Translations under genes and position numbers: made by a program
Part shown: piece after piece, positions 49,902 through 58,568 of the stretch
Position numbering within the stretch: position 1 is the first letter of the stretch
Layout: each line of letters starts with the position of its first letter
Notes under the pieces: generated by a model
The model's input: the letters and a program-made list of their open reading frames with translations, nothing else
What the model was told of the DNA's origin: nothing
Database searches by the model: none
Assembly: GCA_963841425.1 (NCBI GenBank)
Contig: CAWJCL010000001.1
Span: 744,001 to 808,000 of the forward strand
From: DATEOR01 sp963841425
Lineage (GTDB): Bacteria; Actinomycetota; Thermoleophilia; Gaiellales; Gaiellaceae
DNA length: 64,000 nt
Direction: 5' to 3'

Positions 49902-50816
49902 GTGACCGGCGAAGGTGCCCAAATCGATGTAGCCCTCGAGCTCGTCCCCGAGCTGGCGAATGCGCACGCGGTGTCCGAGCTCGCCGGAGGCCTCACGAAT
50001 ACGAACTACAAGGTCGAGACGGACGCCCGTGCATTCGTCGTCCGTGTGTCCGCAAAGGACGCGGGTCTGCTCGCCATCGACCGCGAGAACGAGTATCTGA
50101 ACTCGGTTGCCGCCGCGGAAGCGGGCGTCGGTGCGGCGGTCGTCGCCCACCTTCCGGAGCGCGGCGTCCTCGTGCTCGAGTTCATCGAGGGCCGGACGCA
50201 GACTGCGGAGGACCTTCGCCGCGGCGACCGGCTCGACTGGGTCGCCGCCGCGTGCCGGCAGCTGCACGCAGCACGCCGGTTCCGCGACGACTTCGACATG
50301 TTCCGTATCCAAGAGCGCTACCTCGGCATCGTCCAGGAGCGCGGCTTCCGCCTTCCCGACGGCTACCTCGACTACGAGCCGCAGGTGAGGCGAATCGAGC
50401 AGGCGATGGCCGTCCGGGACGAGGGCACCGTGCCGTGCAACAACGACCTTCTCGCCGAGAACTTCATCGACGTCGGCGACGGCTTCCGGCTGATCGACTA
50501 CGAGTATTCGGGTAACAACGACGCCTGCTTCGAGCTCGGGAACGTCTGGAGCGAGTCGAACCTGTCGCTCGACCAGCTCGACGAGCTCGTCGGCCACTAC
50601 TACGGACGGCACCTCGCGAACAAGGTGGCCCGCTCGCGGCTTTGGGGCCTCATGTCGAAGTACGGCTGGACGCTCTGGGCCTCCATCCAGGGCAACGTCT
50701 CCCCCATTGACTTCGACTTCTGGAGCTGGGGGATGGAGAAGTACGACCGCGCGGTCATCGAGTTCGAGGGGCCCGACTTCGAGCGCCTCCTCGCAGACGT
50801 GCAGCGCAAAGACTGA
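49902..50816 (+). CDS. Choline/ethanolamine kinase-like phosphotransferase (APH fold)
   Basis: About 304 aa. The N-terminal lobe has SELAGGLTNTNYKVETDARA (the glycine-loop and N of choline kinases). The catalytic loop is VPCNNDLLAENFIDVGDGFR (family H/CNDL..N), and the metal-binding LIDYEYSGNNDACFELGN is the DYEY signature of choline/ethanolamine kinases. The usual His of HNDL is replaced by Cys-Asn (CNNDL). Substrates may be choline, ethanolamine or a thio-sugar. Divergent from grdE, it may tie the reductase to choline/betaine-type amines. GTG 49902 is used; GTG 49971 is a shorter alternative. Confidence 0.82.
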   Translation: MTGEGAQIDVALELVPELANAHAVSELAGGLTNTNYKVETDARAFVVRVSAKDAGLLAIDRENEYLNSVAAAEAGVGAAVVAHLPERGVLVLEFIEGRTQTAEDLRRGDRLDWVAAACRQLHAARRFRDDFDMFRIQERYLGIVQERGFRLPDGYLDYEPQVRRIEQAMAVRDEGTVPCNNDLLAENFIDVGDGFRLIDYEYSGNNDACFELGNVWSESNLSLDQLDELVGHYYGRHLANKVARSRLWGLMSKYGWTLWASIQGNVSPIDFDFWSWGMEKYDRAVIEFEGPDFERLLADVQRKD

Positions 50817-50844
50817 GCGGGGCGGGCCGCGAAGCCCGCCCCGC
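50817..50844. terminator. Bidirectional GC-rich terminator hairpin
   Basis: GCGGGGCGGGC (50817-50827) pairs perfectly with GCCCGCCCCGC (50834-50844) around CGCGAA. It lies between the convergent kinase and permease genes. No T-run is present, common in high-GC actinobacteria. Confidence 0.8.
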
Positions 50845-50855
50845 CCGAAGTCGGA

Positions 50856-52478
50856 CTACTCGACCGGGATCTCCGACTGCACGAGCTTCATGTCGATCCC
50901 CTGGCTTCGCCGGTAGATGCGCGACCCTACGTAGATCGCGATCGCGAGCACGTAGAAGCTCCCCATGTACAGGAGCGAGTCGCGACCATTGACCGCGTAC
51001 AGGTCGTTCGTGAACCACTCGTAGAGCGCGAAGCCGAGGATGCCGAGAAAGAGGATCGCCGCCACGGTGATGACCGGCAGCCCCGCCACCTTGTAGCGGG
51101 CAATCGGCGATGCGTTGTATATGTCGGGCCGCCGCCAGGGGAAGATCGCGGCTGCGATGGCAGAGCCCGCGAAGGTGATGGCGATCACCTGAGTCGCGGC
51201 CAGCGTCCAGCTGTAGAAATCCGAGTTGTAGGCGTAGAAGTAGCTGATCGGAATGGACGGGATCAGCATCAGGAGGATTGCAACCCACGGCACGCCGTTC
51301 CCCGAGACCTTGGCCGCCGCCTCGGGTAGCACGCGGTCGAACGCCGCCGCGAAGACGACCCTGGTCGAGGAGAGGAATACCGTCCCGACCCAGCCAAAGA
51401 ACCAGAGCGAGAGCAGGCCCACGAGGAGGAACTGCCAGAAGGCCCCGTCCATGAGGAACGAGGCCAGGAGCCCCGGATACGGGAAGATCCCGAGCGGGCC
51501 CTCCCCGCTCCAGTAGCCGTTGTTCGAGGCGTTGTAGAAGTCCCAACCGAACGTCTTCGCGAAGAGAAGGAGCAGCACGACGGCCGCGATGCTAGTTGCA
51601 ATCAGCGCGCCACCCATCGCGTAGATGTTCTTGCGGAAGTCGGAAGCGCCCCGGACCTCGCCGTAGAGCGTCGCGCCCCAGTTCGACCAGAGGTTGAAGA
51701 AGAGGAGGAACGGGATCAGGAGGAACGTGCCCTTGAACGTGTCGAAGTCGCCGACGCTCGAAGGCGTCCCTGCCCCTTGCGCTAGCGTGCCCGCATAGAC
51801 GTCGCCGGACGTCCCGAGAACGTCGGACGACTGCGTGTTCAGCGCGGAGATGAAGTCCGCCTTCGAGTTGACGAGCAGCAGGATCATCATGAAGCCGAGG
51901 CCAACGAGCCCTCCGTAGAAGCAGATCTTCTGGATTCGGGCGTAGATTCGGATGCCGAGCGCGATGAACGCGGACGCGAGGAGCGCCGTGATCACCGAAG
52001 CCCAGAACAGGCCCTTCGGCTCCGAGAAGAACGACACCCATCCGTCCGCACCGACGATCGCGCCGAGCGGGATGAACACCTCGACGTTGAGGATGTTGGC
52101 GTAGATCGGAACCCAGTGCCAGAGAATGAACCACCACCCGCAGGCGGCGAGGACGAAGCCGATCCCGCCGCCGAGCACGCGGCTGATCCAGATGTAGTCG
52201 CCGCCCGCCCTCGGCATGGCGGCGATGAGCGACGCGTACGTGATCGCCTGGAACACGAGGTAGGCGCCAGACAGGATGATCGCCCACATGAGGCTCCCGT
52301 TCGGGACGAACACCGCGTACGAGAAGATGAAGAGCCCGAGAGTGATGAGGTTGATCGAGAACGTCGAATAGATGAAGGCGTCTCGGACAGACCAGCCGCG
52401 AACGAGACCTGTCGCCTTGCGGGCGAACAGCGTCCGTTCCCCAGCTGGGTGCGAGACGTCGCCGACAGTCGTCGCCAT
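50856..52478 (-). CDS. APC family amino-acid/amine permease
   Basis: 540 aa with about twelve membrane segments. The start matches the APC superfamily: RGWSVRDAFIYSTFSINLIT, then YASLIAAMPRAGGDYIWISR (the conserved PRAGG-x-Y of transmembrane helix 2). Large extracellular loops occur in the middle (SSDVLGTSGDVYAGTLAQGA). It imports an amino acid or amine driven by an ion gradient; the substrate is unknown. Its position near the reductase operon makes glycine, sarcosine, betaine or a related amine a reasonable guess. It starts 8 nt after the phosphoesterase gene. Confidence 0.9.
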   Translation of the reverse strand: MATTVGDVSHPAGERTLFARKATGLVRGWSVRDAFIYSTFSINLITLGLFIFSYAVFVPNGSLMWAIILSGAYLVFQAITYASLIAAMPRAGGDYIWISRVLGGGIGFVLAACGWWFILWHWVPIYANILNVEVFIPLGAIVGADGWVSFFSEPKGLFWASVITALLASAFIALGIRIYARIQKICFYGGLVGLGFMMILLLVNSKADFISALNTQSSDVLGTSGDVYAGTLAQGAGTPSSVGDFDTFKGTFLLIPFLLFFNLWSNWGATLYGEVRGASDFRKNIYAMGGALIATSIAAVVLLLLFAKTFGWDFYNASNNGYWSGEGPLGIFPYPGLLASFLMDGAFWQFLLVGLLSLWFFGWVGTVFLSSTRVVFAAAFDRVLPEAAAKVSGNGVPWVAILLMLIPSIPISYFYAYNSDFYSWTLAATQVIAITFAGSAIAAAIFPWRRPDIYNASPIARYKVAGLPVITVAAILFLGILGFALYEWFTNDLYAVNGRDSLLYMGSFYVLAIAIYVGSRIYRRSQGIDMKLVQSEIPVE

Positions 52479-52486
52479 TCGTCCTC

Positions 52487-53428
52487 CTATCCGCTTGTCA
52501 GAACGAAGTTCTTCACTTTCTTGCCACCGTCGAGATCGACGAGGGCGCCCAACAGCTCGCCCTGCTCGTAGGAGCTGCCCGGGTTGATGCAGAGCGTCTT
52601 GCCGACACGCGCGTTGCCGCGCGCCTCGTGGATGTGCCCGTGCAGCGAGAGCACGGGCTGGTAGCGTTCGATCGCCTCCCTGACGGCCTTCGACCCGGCC
52701 GGGACAGGCGCATGCCCTGCGTGCTTCATCCGGAGATCCTCGGTCAGTTCCGGAGCATCGTCGAGACCGGTGCCGTACGGGGGGCAGTGCAGGCTGAAGA
52801 TCGTCCTCTCGGGCGGCGCGGTCACCCGCCCAACGACCCGTTCTATGCGGGCCGCGAGATCAGGCTCGTCCTCCTCCCGGTAGGTCTTCCACGGAGTCCG
52901 GTTCGCCCAGCCGGTCGAGGCCATCTGGAACCCCTCGATCTCGACGACGCGTCCCTCGGCGAGCTCGACGTGCTTCGACTCCGCGATCACGGGGTCTATG
53001 TCGAACTGGTCGTCGTTGCCGGGGCAGGCGAACGCCCTGATTCCGGTGCCTTCGAGCTTCTCGTCGGCCAGCGCCATCCAGCGCTCGACGGTGGCGAGCA
53101 TCTGCTCGTGGAAGAAGCGATCAGCAGCCTGGGGGTCGTTCTCGTAGCGTCGAAGCTCGTCGGGATCGGTGCGGAACGGGTAGTAGCCGCGGCGCTTGAC
53201 CCTCTCCTCGAACTGCGCGACCTCTTCGTCGCCCTGGAGCTCGTGCCGGTTCTCGAGCAAGGTGGCGTGCCAGCGCCCGTCCCCATCGTCGACGATCGGC
53301 ACGAGCGCCTTCCCCGTCATGTCTCCGCCGAGCACGATCACCTCCGCCTCGTAATGCTTCCCGCTGTTCAGAAACTTCCGCCAGCAGGTCTCCGAGCCGT
53401 GGATGTCGGTGGCGAAGAAAAGGCGCAC
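52487..53428 (-). CDS. Metallophosphoesterase
   Basis: 313-aa calcineurin-like phosphoesterase with all dimetal motifs: FFATDIHGSE (D-x-H), VIVLGGDMTGKAL (GD), CPGNDDQFD (GND, the usual GNH/E altered to GND), FSLHCPPYGTGLD and LSLHGHIHEARGN (GHxH). No signal peptide, so it is cytoplasmic. The substrate is not predictable. It forms a two-gene set with the downstream APC permease. The change of GNHD to GNDD is worth noting, but it occurs in some subfamilies. Confidence 0.92.
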   Translation of the reverse strand: MRLFFATDIHGSETCWRKFLNSGKHYEAEVIVLGGDMTGKALVPIVDDGDGRWHATLLENRHELQGDEEVAQFEERVKRRGYYPFRTDPDELRRYENDPQAADRFFHEQMLATVERWMALADEKLEGTGIRAFACPGNDDQFDIDPVIAESKHVELAEGRVVEIEGFQMASTGWANRTPWKTYREEDEPDLAARIERVVGRVTAPPERTIFSLHCPPYGTGLDDAPELTEDLRMKHAGHAPVPAGSKAVREAIERYQPVLSLHGHIHEARGNARVGKTLCINPGSSYEQGELLGALVDLDGGKKVKNFVLTSG

Positions 53429-53452
53429 CTTCAGTGCGGGATTGTTCGCCTT

Positions 53453-54205
53453 TTAGGGCCCTCCCGCAACCTCCTCTGGTAATTCGTACCAGCGCTTGCG
53501 ATCGCCGATCTTCGACCGCATCTTCCAGGCGCGCGACTTCGGCTCGCTGTCGATCCGGGAGAGAAGCGTCTCGAGCCGCTCGTCGATCCGCTCGCAGTCG
53601 GGGACGTCATTCCCCTGCCCGAATGCACGGCACGCGATGAGGTTCTGGGTGATCGTCCGCCAGAGCCCCCAGTCGGCGGCGCAGAGACTGGCCACCCGGG
53701 AGACGTTGACGAGATCGCCGTCCTCCTCCCCCACCGCGTGATCGTGCAGGAGCGCGAGGGCGTCGCGGACGTCTTTCTCGTTCAGCTCGACGACCTGGAG
53801 CTTGGTCAGCAGGAGCTCGGCCAGCGGGATCGAGACGGGGTCGACCTCGATACGCCCGTCGAGCGGGATCTTGTGACACATCGAGAACGCGCCGACGAAG
53901 ACGTCCACCTGGCGGTCGTGATGGTTGTCGAAGAAGAGCAGACGCTCGCCGCCGTGGAGGGCGTTGAAGGCGACATGCGGCTCGTAGCCCTCCGTGCGGA
54001 AGAGGTCGGCGGCCCGGCGGGCCGCCTTCTTCTCGGTGACGAAGTCGAGGTCGGCGTACGTGCGTTGGAAGGCCGGTGCGAGCTCCCCTGGCGCGCGTAG
54101 CCGCATCCCCACCCCGCCGAGCAGCCGAAGTGGAACCTCCTCGGCTTCCGCTCGGCCGATGAGGCGCTCGCCCTCGGCGACGACGTCCTCGTGGATCACG
54201 CCCAC
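53453..54205 (-). CDS. Nucleotidyltransferase-fold protein (hypothetical)
   Basis: About 250 aa. The middle has the DNA polymerase beta-like nucleotidyltransferase pattern used by minimal toxins and lincosamide-type enzymes: LLGGVGMRLRAPGELAPAFQ, then TYADLDFVTEKKAARRAADL (D-L-D acidic pair) and DRQVDVFVGAFSMCHKIPLD (third Asp). A helical C-terminus follows (LLSRIDSEPKSRAWKMRSKI). Its target is unknown. GTG 54205 or 54199 is the start; neither has a clear ribosome-binding site. It is divergent from the ABC gene pair. Confidence 0.72.
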   Translation of the reverse strand: MGVIHEDVVAEGERLIGRAEAEEVPLRLLGGVGMRLRAPGELAPAFQRTYADLDFVTEKKAARRAADLFRTEGYEPHVAFNALHGGERLLFFDNHHDRQVDVFVGAFSMCHKIPLDGRIEVDPVSIPLAELLLTKLQVVELNEKDVRDALALLHDHAVGEEDGDLVNVSRVASLCAADWGLWRTITQNLIACRAFGQGNDVPDCERIDERLETLLSRIDSEPKSRAWKMRSKIGDRKRWYELPEEVAGGP

Positions 54206-54245
54206 GTGTGAACAGTAACGCCGTGGTCGTGCGTAGACTCGCCGC

Positions 54246-55085
54246 GTGGCCGCGTTCCGCGCACAGGGTCTCGCGAAGCGGTACGGGAACGTGACCGCGC
54301 TCGGCGGAGTCGACCTCGAGGTACGCGAAGGGGAGCTCGTCGGCCTCCTCGGGCCGAACGGTGCGGGTAAGTCCACCCTCGTCAAGATCGCGTGCGGGCT
54401 CGTGCGCGCGAGCGCCGGCACGGCCGAGGTTGCCGGTGCGCCGGCGGGGTCGGCGGCCGCGCGCGCCGCGCTCGGCTACCTCGCGGAACTCTTTCGCTTC
54501 CCGGGTTGGTACAAGGCCGACGAGCTCCTCGCGCTCCACCAGCGCCTGGCGGGCTCGGACGGCGGCGAGGCCGAGCGCGCCGAGCTCCTCGACCTCGTCG
54601 GCCTGACCGAGGCGAGCTCGCGCAAGGTCGAGGACATGTCGAAGGGCATGCAGCAGCGCCTCGGCATCGCGCAGTCGCTCGTCGGCAAGCCACGCCTGCT
54701 CTTCCTCGACGAGCCGACGAGCGCGCTCGACCCGATCGGCCGGCGAACCGTGCGCCGCCTCCTCGAGGAGCTGCGGCGCCGCGGCGTGTCGGTGCTTCTC
54801 AACTCCCACCTCCTGAGCGAGGTCGAGCTCGTCTGCGACCGCGTCGTGATCCTCTCGAAGGGCGTGGTCGTCGCTGCGGGCCGCACCGAGGAGTTGGCAC
54901 GGCCACGGGGTGTCGAGGTGGACACCGACGCGGGCACGCAGCTCTTCGAGTCCGCCCGGCGGGAGGACGCACCGAGAATCGTGGCCGAGCTCGTCGCCGC
55001 TGGGCAGAAGGTCTACGGCGTCCGGGTGCTCGAGACGACGCTCGAGGAGATCTACCTCGAGGCCGTCGAAGGGGAGACGAGTTGA
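54246..55085 (+). CDS. ABC transporter ATP-binding protein
   Basis: 279 aa. Walker A is GLLGPNGAGKSTLVKIACGL at about residue 36. The ABC signature is the degenerate EDMSKGMQQRLGIAQSLVGK. Walker B is LLFLDEPTSALDPIGRRTVR and the H-loop LLNSHLLSEVELV. A C-terminal extension of ~70 residues (LETTLEEIYLEAVEGET) matches the drug/lipid or copper-type (NosF-like) exporters. The start is GTG. The TGA overlaps the TTG start of the permease gene. Confidence 0.95.
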   Translation: MAAFRAQGLAKRYGNVTALGGVDLEVREGELVGLLGPNGAGKSTLVKIACGLVRASAGTAEVAGAPAGSAAARAALGYLAELFRFPGWYKADELLALHQRLAGSDGGEAERAELLDLVGLTEASSRKVEDMSKGMQQRLGIAQSLVGKPRLLFLDEPTSALDPIGRRTVRRLLEELRRRGVSVLLNSHLLSEVELVCDRVVILSKGVVVAAGRTEELARPRGVEVDTDAGTQLFESARREDAPRIVAELVAAGQKVYGVRVLETTLEEIYLEAVEGETS

Positions 55086-55948
55086 GGGGCGCGGTCATCG
55101 TCGCCGGCTACGCGATGCGGGAGAGCGTCCGCCGGCGCGTCTTCCCCGTCGTCCTCGTCCTCACCGCTGCGTTCCTCGGCCTCTACGGGTTCGGCACCTA
55201 CAAGGCCTATCAGTCGATCGACCCCTTCTCGACGGAGACGATCGGCGAAGGCGCGCTCATCGACACGCAGGTGCTCTTCAGCGCCACGCTCTTCGGCCTG
55301 TCGATCTTCGCGGTGCTCTTCCTCGGGACGGTGCTGGCGATCTTCCTCACGCACGCGGTCGTGCGCGGGGACGCCGAGCGCGGGCTCCTGCAGCCGCTCG
55401 TCGTTCGGCCGGTCGGCCGCGCCGCGCTCCTCGCGGGCCGGTTCGGGGCGGCGGCGCTCGTCTGCGCGGTCTACGTCGTGCTCGTCTACACGGCCTCGCT
55501 GCTCCTCACGCACTGGGTGACCGGCTGGTGGCCCGACCAGATCGTCCTTCCCGCGCTCGAGCTCGCCGTCGCGATCGCGGTCATCGTGGCCATCTCGCTC
55601 TTCGGCTCGATCGTGCTCTCGGCGATCGCGAACGGGATCGCGATCTTCATGGTCTTCGGCGCCGGCCTCGTCGCCGGCCTGCTCGGCCAGATCGGCGAGG
55701 CGCTGAACTCCGACAGTCTGAACACGATCGCGAACGTCGCCTCGTGGGCTCTTCCCTTCGAGGCCCTCTACCAGGACGCGCTCAACCGGATCACCGCCGA
55801 CACGGCGGGTTTCACGAAGGCCGCGCTCTCGCTCGGGCCCTTCGGCGGCGCGCAGCCCGCCGGCGCGTGGCTCTGGCCGTACGTGGTCGGCTACATGGCC
55901 GTACTCGGGCTGGTCGGGCTCTGGGCCTTCAACCGCAAGGACCTCTAG
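55082..55948 (+). CDS. ABC transporter permease (NosY/ABC-2 type)
   Basis: 288 aa with six membrane segments, an N-terminal amphipathic stretch (AMRESVRRRVFPVVLVLTAA) and a large first extracellular loop (YKAYQSIDPFSTETIGEGAL). The segment AVVRGDAERGLLQPLVVRPV is the cytoplasmic coupling region typical of ABC-2 permeases. It starts at TTG overlapping the ATPase stop (TTGA), giving one export system. The cargo is unknown; copper-oxidase maturation, lipid or antibiotic export are all possible. Confidence 0.9.
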   Translation: MRGAVIVAGYAMRESVRRRVFPVVLVLTAAFLGLYGFGTYKAYQSIDPFSTETIGEGALIDTQVLFSATLFGLSIFAVLFLGTVLAIFLTHAVVRGDAERGLLQPLVVRPVGRAALLAGRFGAAALVCAVYVVLVYTASLLLTHWVTGWWPDQIVLPALELAVAIAVIVAISLFGSIVLSAIANGIAIFMVFGAGLVAGLLGQIGEALNSDSLNTIANVASWALPFEALYQDALNRITADTAGFTKAALSLGPFGGAQPAGAWLWPYVVGYMAVLGLVGLWAFNRKDL

Positions 55949-56157
55949 TCCCCTTCCCGGTGATGGTCTCGCGTTTCTGGCGTGGGACCAGGATCGTCGG
56001 CGAGGACGCAGGGAGGGTCAATATGGTCATATTGGCGCGATCGAGGACGCCGCCTGGCGGTTCTGGGAGCCGCCAGAAACGCACTGACTATTGCCGGCAG
56101 GGGGACATCCCCCTTCCGGGGGACCCGATCGGGGCGGCCTCGTCCTACAGTCAGAGC
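55949..56157. other. Non-coding region with several inverted repeats
   Basis: Between the ABC permease and a small membrane gene. GCGTTTCTGGCG (55971-55982) and CGCCAGAAACGC (56071-56082) are perfect inverted copies 88 nt apart. Inside them CAATATG-GT-CATATTG (56019-56034) is a perfect palindrome-like operator. A GGGGGA...TCCCCC fold follows at ~56100-56123. The layout suggests an RNA structure, an operator or the scar of a small element. I see no gene. Confidence 0.55.
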
Positions 56158-56451
56158 GTGTGGGAGCTGGACCGTGCGCTCGAGGACGATACTCGCGCTG
56201 CGAGCCTGTTTCCATGGCTGGCCGCGGCAGGAGCCTTCACCTGGCTCGCCTCGATCGTCCTCGCCGACTCGCTGCTCCCGATCACGAGCATCGCCGCGCT
56301 CGGCGCGCTCGTCTTCGGCTTCGTCGGCTGGCGTGCGTCCAGGCATGGAAATCCGCGTGAGGCGACGAACTTCGTCGCCACCGCTCTCGCGGTCGTCCTC
56401 GCCGTGCTCTGGCTCTTCCTGCTCGGCTCGCTGCTTCTCCGGCTGGCTTAG
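56158..56451 (+). CDS. Small membrane protein, 97 aa
   Basis: I do not recognise this protein. The N-terminus is acidic (VWELDRALEDDTRAASLF), followed by three hydrophobic segments (WLAAAGAFTWLASIVLADSL, SIAALGALVFGFVGWRAS, and TALAVVLAVLWLFLLGSLLL). The GTG at 56158 gives the compact protein; the frame is open further upstream through the repeat region. Its stop adjoins the convergent aldo/keto reductase gene. Confidence 0.6.
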   Translation: MWELDRALEDDTRAASLFPWLAAAGAFTWLASIVLADSLLPITSIAALGALVFGFVGWRASRHGNPREATNFVATALAVVLAVLWLFLLGSLLLRLA

Positions 56452-57429
56452 CTAGTCGCCGGTCGGCGCCGAGACGAGGACGCCGCTCAGGATCGCGTCG
56501 ATCCTCTGCAGGACCTCGTCATCGAGCTCGATGCCGCTCGCCGCGACGTTGTCGTCCACCTGCTCGGGGCGCGAGGCGCCGACGATGGCGCTCGAGACCC
56601 CGGGCTCCCGCAGGACCCAGGCGAGCGCGAGCTGGGCCATCGTGATGCCGAGGTCGTCCGCGACCGGGCGCAGGTTCTGCACCGCCTCGAGGACGTCGTC
56701 GCGCATGAAGCGCGACATCATGTCCTGGTCGCCGGGAGTCGCGGCCCGCGTTCCTTCGGGCGGCTGCTCACCGGGCTTGTACTTCCCGGCGAGCACGCCC
56801 TGGGCGAGCGGCGACCACACGACCTGGCCGATGCCCAAGCTTTTCGACACCGGCAGCACGTCCTCCTCGATCCTCCGCTGCAGCATCGAGTACTCGGGCT
56901 GGTTGGAGGCAAGCGGGTCGAGGTTGAGCTCGGCCTGGATCCGCCTGGCCTCCTCGATCCGCTGTGCCGACCACTCGGAGACGCCGACGTAGAGCACCTT
57001 CCCCTGCGTGACGAGATCGTCGAGCGCGCGCAGGGTTTCCTCGAGCGGCGTGTCCGCGTCCGCGCGGTGGCACTGGTAGAGGTCGACGTAGTCGGTGCCG
57101 AGCCGCTTCAGGGAGGCGTGGCACTGCTCCATGATGTGCTTGCGCGAGAGCCCGCGGTCGTTGGGCCCGTCCCCCATCGAGAAGTAGACCTTCGTGGCGA
57201 GAAAGTAGTCGTCGCGGTCGATGCCCTTGAGCGCGCGGCCGGTGACCTCCTCCGCGGCTCCCCGCCGATAGACGTTCGCCGTGTCGAAGAAGTTGACGCC
57301 GAGCTCGAAAGCCCGGTGGATGCAGGCGATCGCCCGCTCGTCGGCGACGGAGCCGCCGTAGGTGAGCCACGAGCCGAGGGAGATCTCCGAGACCTTGACG
57401 CCGAAGTCACCGAGTTTCCGGTAGCGCAT
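56452..57429 (-). CDS. Aldo/keto reductase
   Basis: 325-aa TIM-barrel NADPH oxidoreductase. The catalytic Asp is in NFFDTANVYRRGAAEEV, with the Tyr in that segment. The Lys is in YFLATKVYFSMGDG and the His in DLYQCHRADADTPLEETLRA. C-terminal cofactor-binding parts include SSAIVGASRPEQVDDNVAAS. It most resembles the voltage-gated potassium-channel beta/YajO-like group. The physiological substrate is unknown. It lies next to tRNA-Pro. Confidence 0.94.
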   Translation of the reverse strand: MRYRKLGDFGVKVSEISLGSWLTYGGSVADERAIACIHRAFELGVNFFDTANVYRRGAAEEVTGRALKGIDRDDYFLATKVYFSMGDGPNDRGLSRKHIMEQCHASLKRLGTDYVDLYQCHRADADTPLEETLRALDDLVTQGKVLYVGVSEWSAQRIEEARRIQAELNLDPLASNQPEYSMLQRRIEEDVLPVSKSLGIGQVVWSPLAQGVLAGKYKPGEQPPEGTRAATPGDQDMMSRFMRDDVLEAVQNLRPVADDLGITMAQLALAWVLREPGVSSAIVGASRPEQVDDNVAASGIELDDEVLQRIDAILSGVLVSAPTGD

Positions 57430-57470
57430 GCCCGAGGTCTACCAGAAGCGCGGTGAGGCTAACCCTCGAG

Positions 57471-57545
57471 TCGGGATGGCCGGATTCGAACCGGCGGCCT
57501 CCGCGTCCCAAACGCGGCGCTCTAACCAGGCTGAGCTACATCCCG
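57471..57545 (-). tRNA. tRNA-Pro (anticodon TGG)
   Basis: Acceptor CGGGATG/CATCCCG, D-arm TAGCTCAGCCTGGTTAGAGC, anticodon stem-loop CCGCG TTTGGGA CGCGG and T-arm GCCGGTTCGAATCCGGC. Confidence 0.95.
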
Positions 57546-57593
57546 TGCGCATCCAAGTGTAGAGCGCCTACCGCCCGGATAACCTCCGCCGCC

Positions 57594-58568
57594 GTGGTCG
57601 ATGCCCCGTTCAACGTTCCCGAGCGCTCCGAGGAGTCGACCCCACACCGCCGACCCGCGCTCGGATACGCGCTCGTCCTCGCGGCGATCGCCCTGTGGTC
57701 CGTGAACGCGACCGTGGCGAAGATCGTCGTCGACTCCGGCGGGCTCTCGGCGCTCCGCCTCGCCGAGGTGCGCGGGACCGGCGCCGCGATCCTCCTCTTC
57801 GCCGGCGTGGCGATCTTCGCGCCTCGCACGCTCCACGTCACGCGCCGGGAGCTCGGCTACCTCGCGATCTTCGGGATCTGCGGCCTCGCCTTCGTCCACT
57901 TCTTCTACTTCACCGCCATCACGCATCTGGACATCGGGATCGCGCTCGTCATCCAGTACCTCGCCCCCGTGCTGGTTGCCCTCTGGGCGCGTTTCTTCGT
58001 GCACGAGCCCGTGCGACGGCGGCTCTGGTACGCCCTCGCGCTCGCTCTCGGCGGGCTCACGCTCGTCGCCGAGATCTGGAGCGGCGGGGGCACGCTCGAC
58101 GGCGTGGGCGTTGCAGCCGCGCTTGCCGGGGCCTTCGCCTACGCCCTCTACATCCTCATGGCCGAGCACAGCGTGCGCGGCGGGCGCGACGTCTACTCGC
58201 TCCTCGCCTGGGGCTTCCTCTTCGCTGCGCTCTTCTGGGCAGTGGTGCAACCGTGGTGGAGCTTCCCGGACGGCGTCCTCACGACGGATGCCTCGCTCCT
58301 CGGGCGGCTGGACGGCTACAGCCTCCCGGTCTGGCTCCTGATCCTCTACATCGTCGTGCTCGGGACGGTCGTTCCGTTCATCTTCATGATCACCGCGCTG
58401 CGCCACATCCCGGCCACGCGCGCGACCGTCGTCGCGATGGTGGAACCGGTGCTGGCCGGTCTGGTCGCCTACGCCTGGCTCGGCGAGGAGATCTCGGCGG
58501 AGCAGCTCGTCGGCGGCCTCATGGTGCTCGCCGCCATCGTCCTCGCCCAGACGGCCCGAGGGCCCTAG
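57594..58568 (+). CDS. EamA family (DMT) transporter
   Basis: 324 aa with ten membrane segments in two five-helix EamA repeats. The first half has ALGYALVLAAIALWSVNATV and IALVIQYLAPVLVALWARFF, the second AAALAGAFAYALYILMAEHS and ATRATVVAMVEPVLAGLVAY. Both LAP/EPVLA-type repeat ends are conserved. It exports or exchanges small metabolites; the substrate is unknown. The GTG at 57594 was chosen after the tRNA on the opposite strand. It meets the convergent receiver gene with a 4-nt overlap. Confidence 0.92.
   Translation: MVDAPFNVPERSEESTPHRRPALGYALVLAAIALWSVNATVAKIVVDSGGLSALRLAEVRGTGAAILLFAGVAIFAPRTLHVTRRELGYLAIFGICGLAFVHFFYFTAITHLDIGIALVIQYLAPVLVALWARFFVHEPVRRRLWYALALALGGLTLVAEIWSGGGTLDGVGVAAALAGAFAYALYILMAEHSVRGGRDVYSLLAWGFLFAALFWAVVQPWWSFPDGVLTTDASLLGRLDGYSLPVWLLILYIVVLGTVVPFIFMITALRHIPATRATVVAMVEPVLAGLVAYAWLGEEISAEQLVGGLMVLAAIVLAQTARGP

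Noticed and set aside
49880..49902. The kinase start at 49902 as certain
   Set aside because: Only about 20 nt separate it from the divergent grdE start, and no ribosome-binding site is visible. GTG 49971 is also possible, so the start was kept with reservation.
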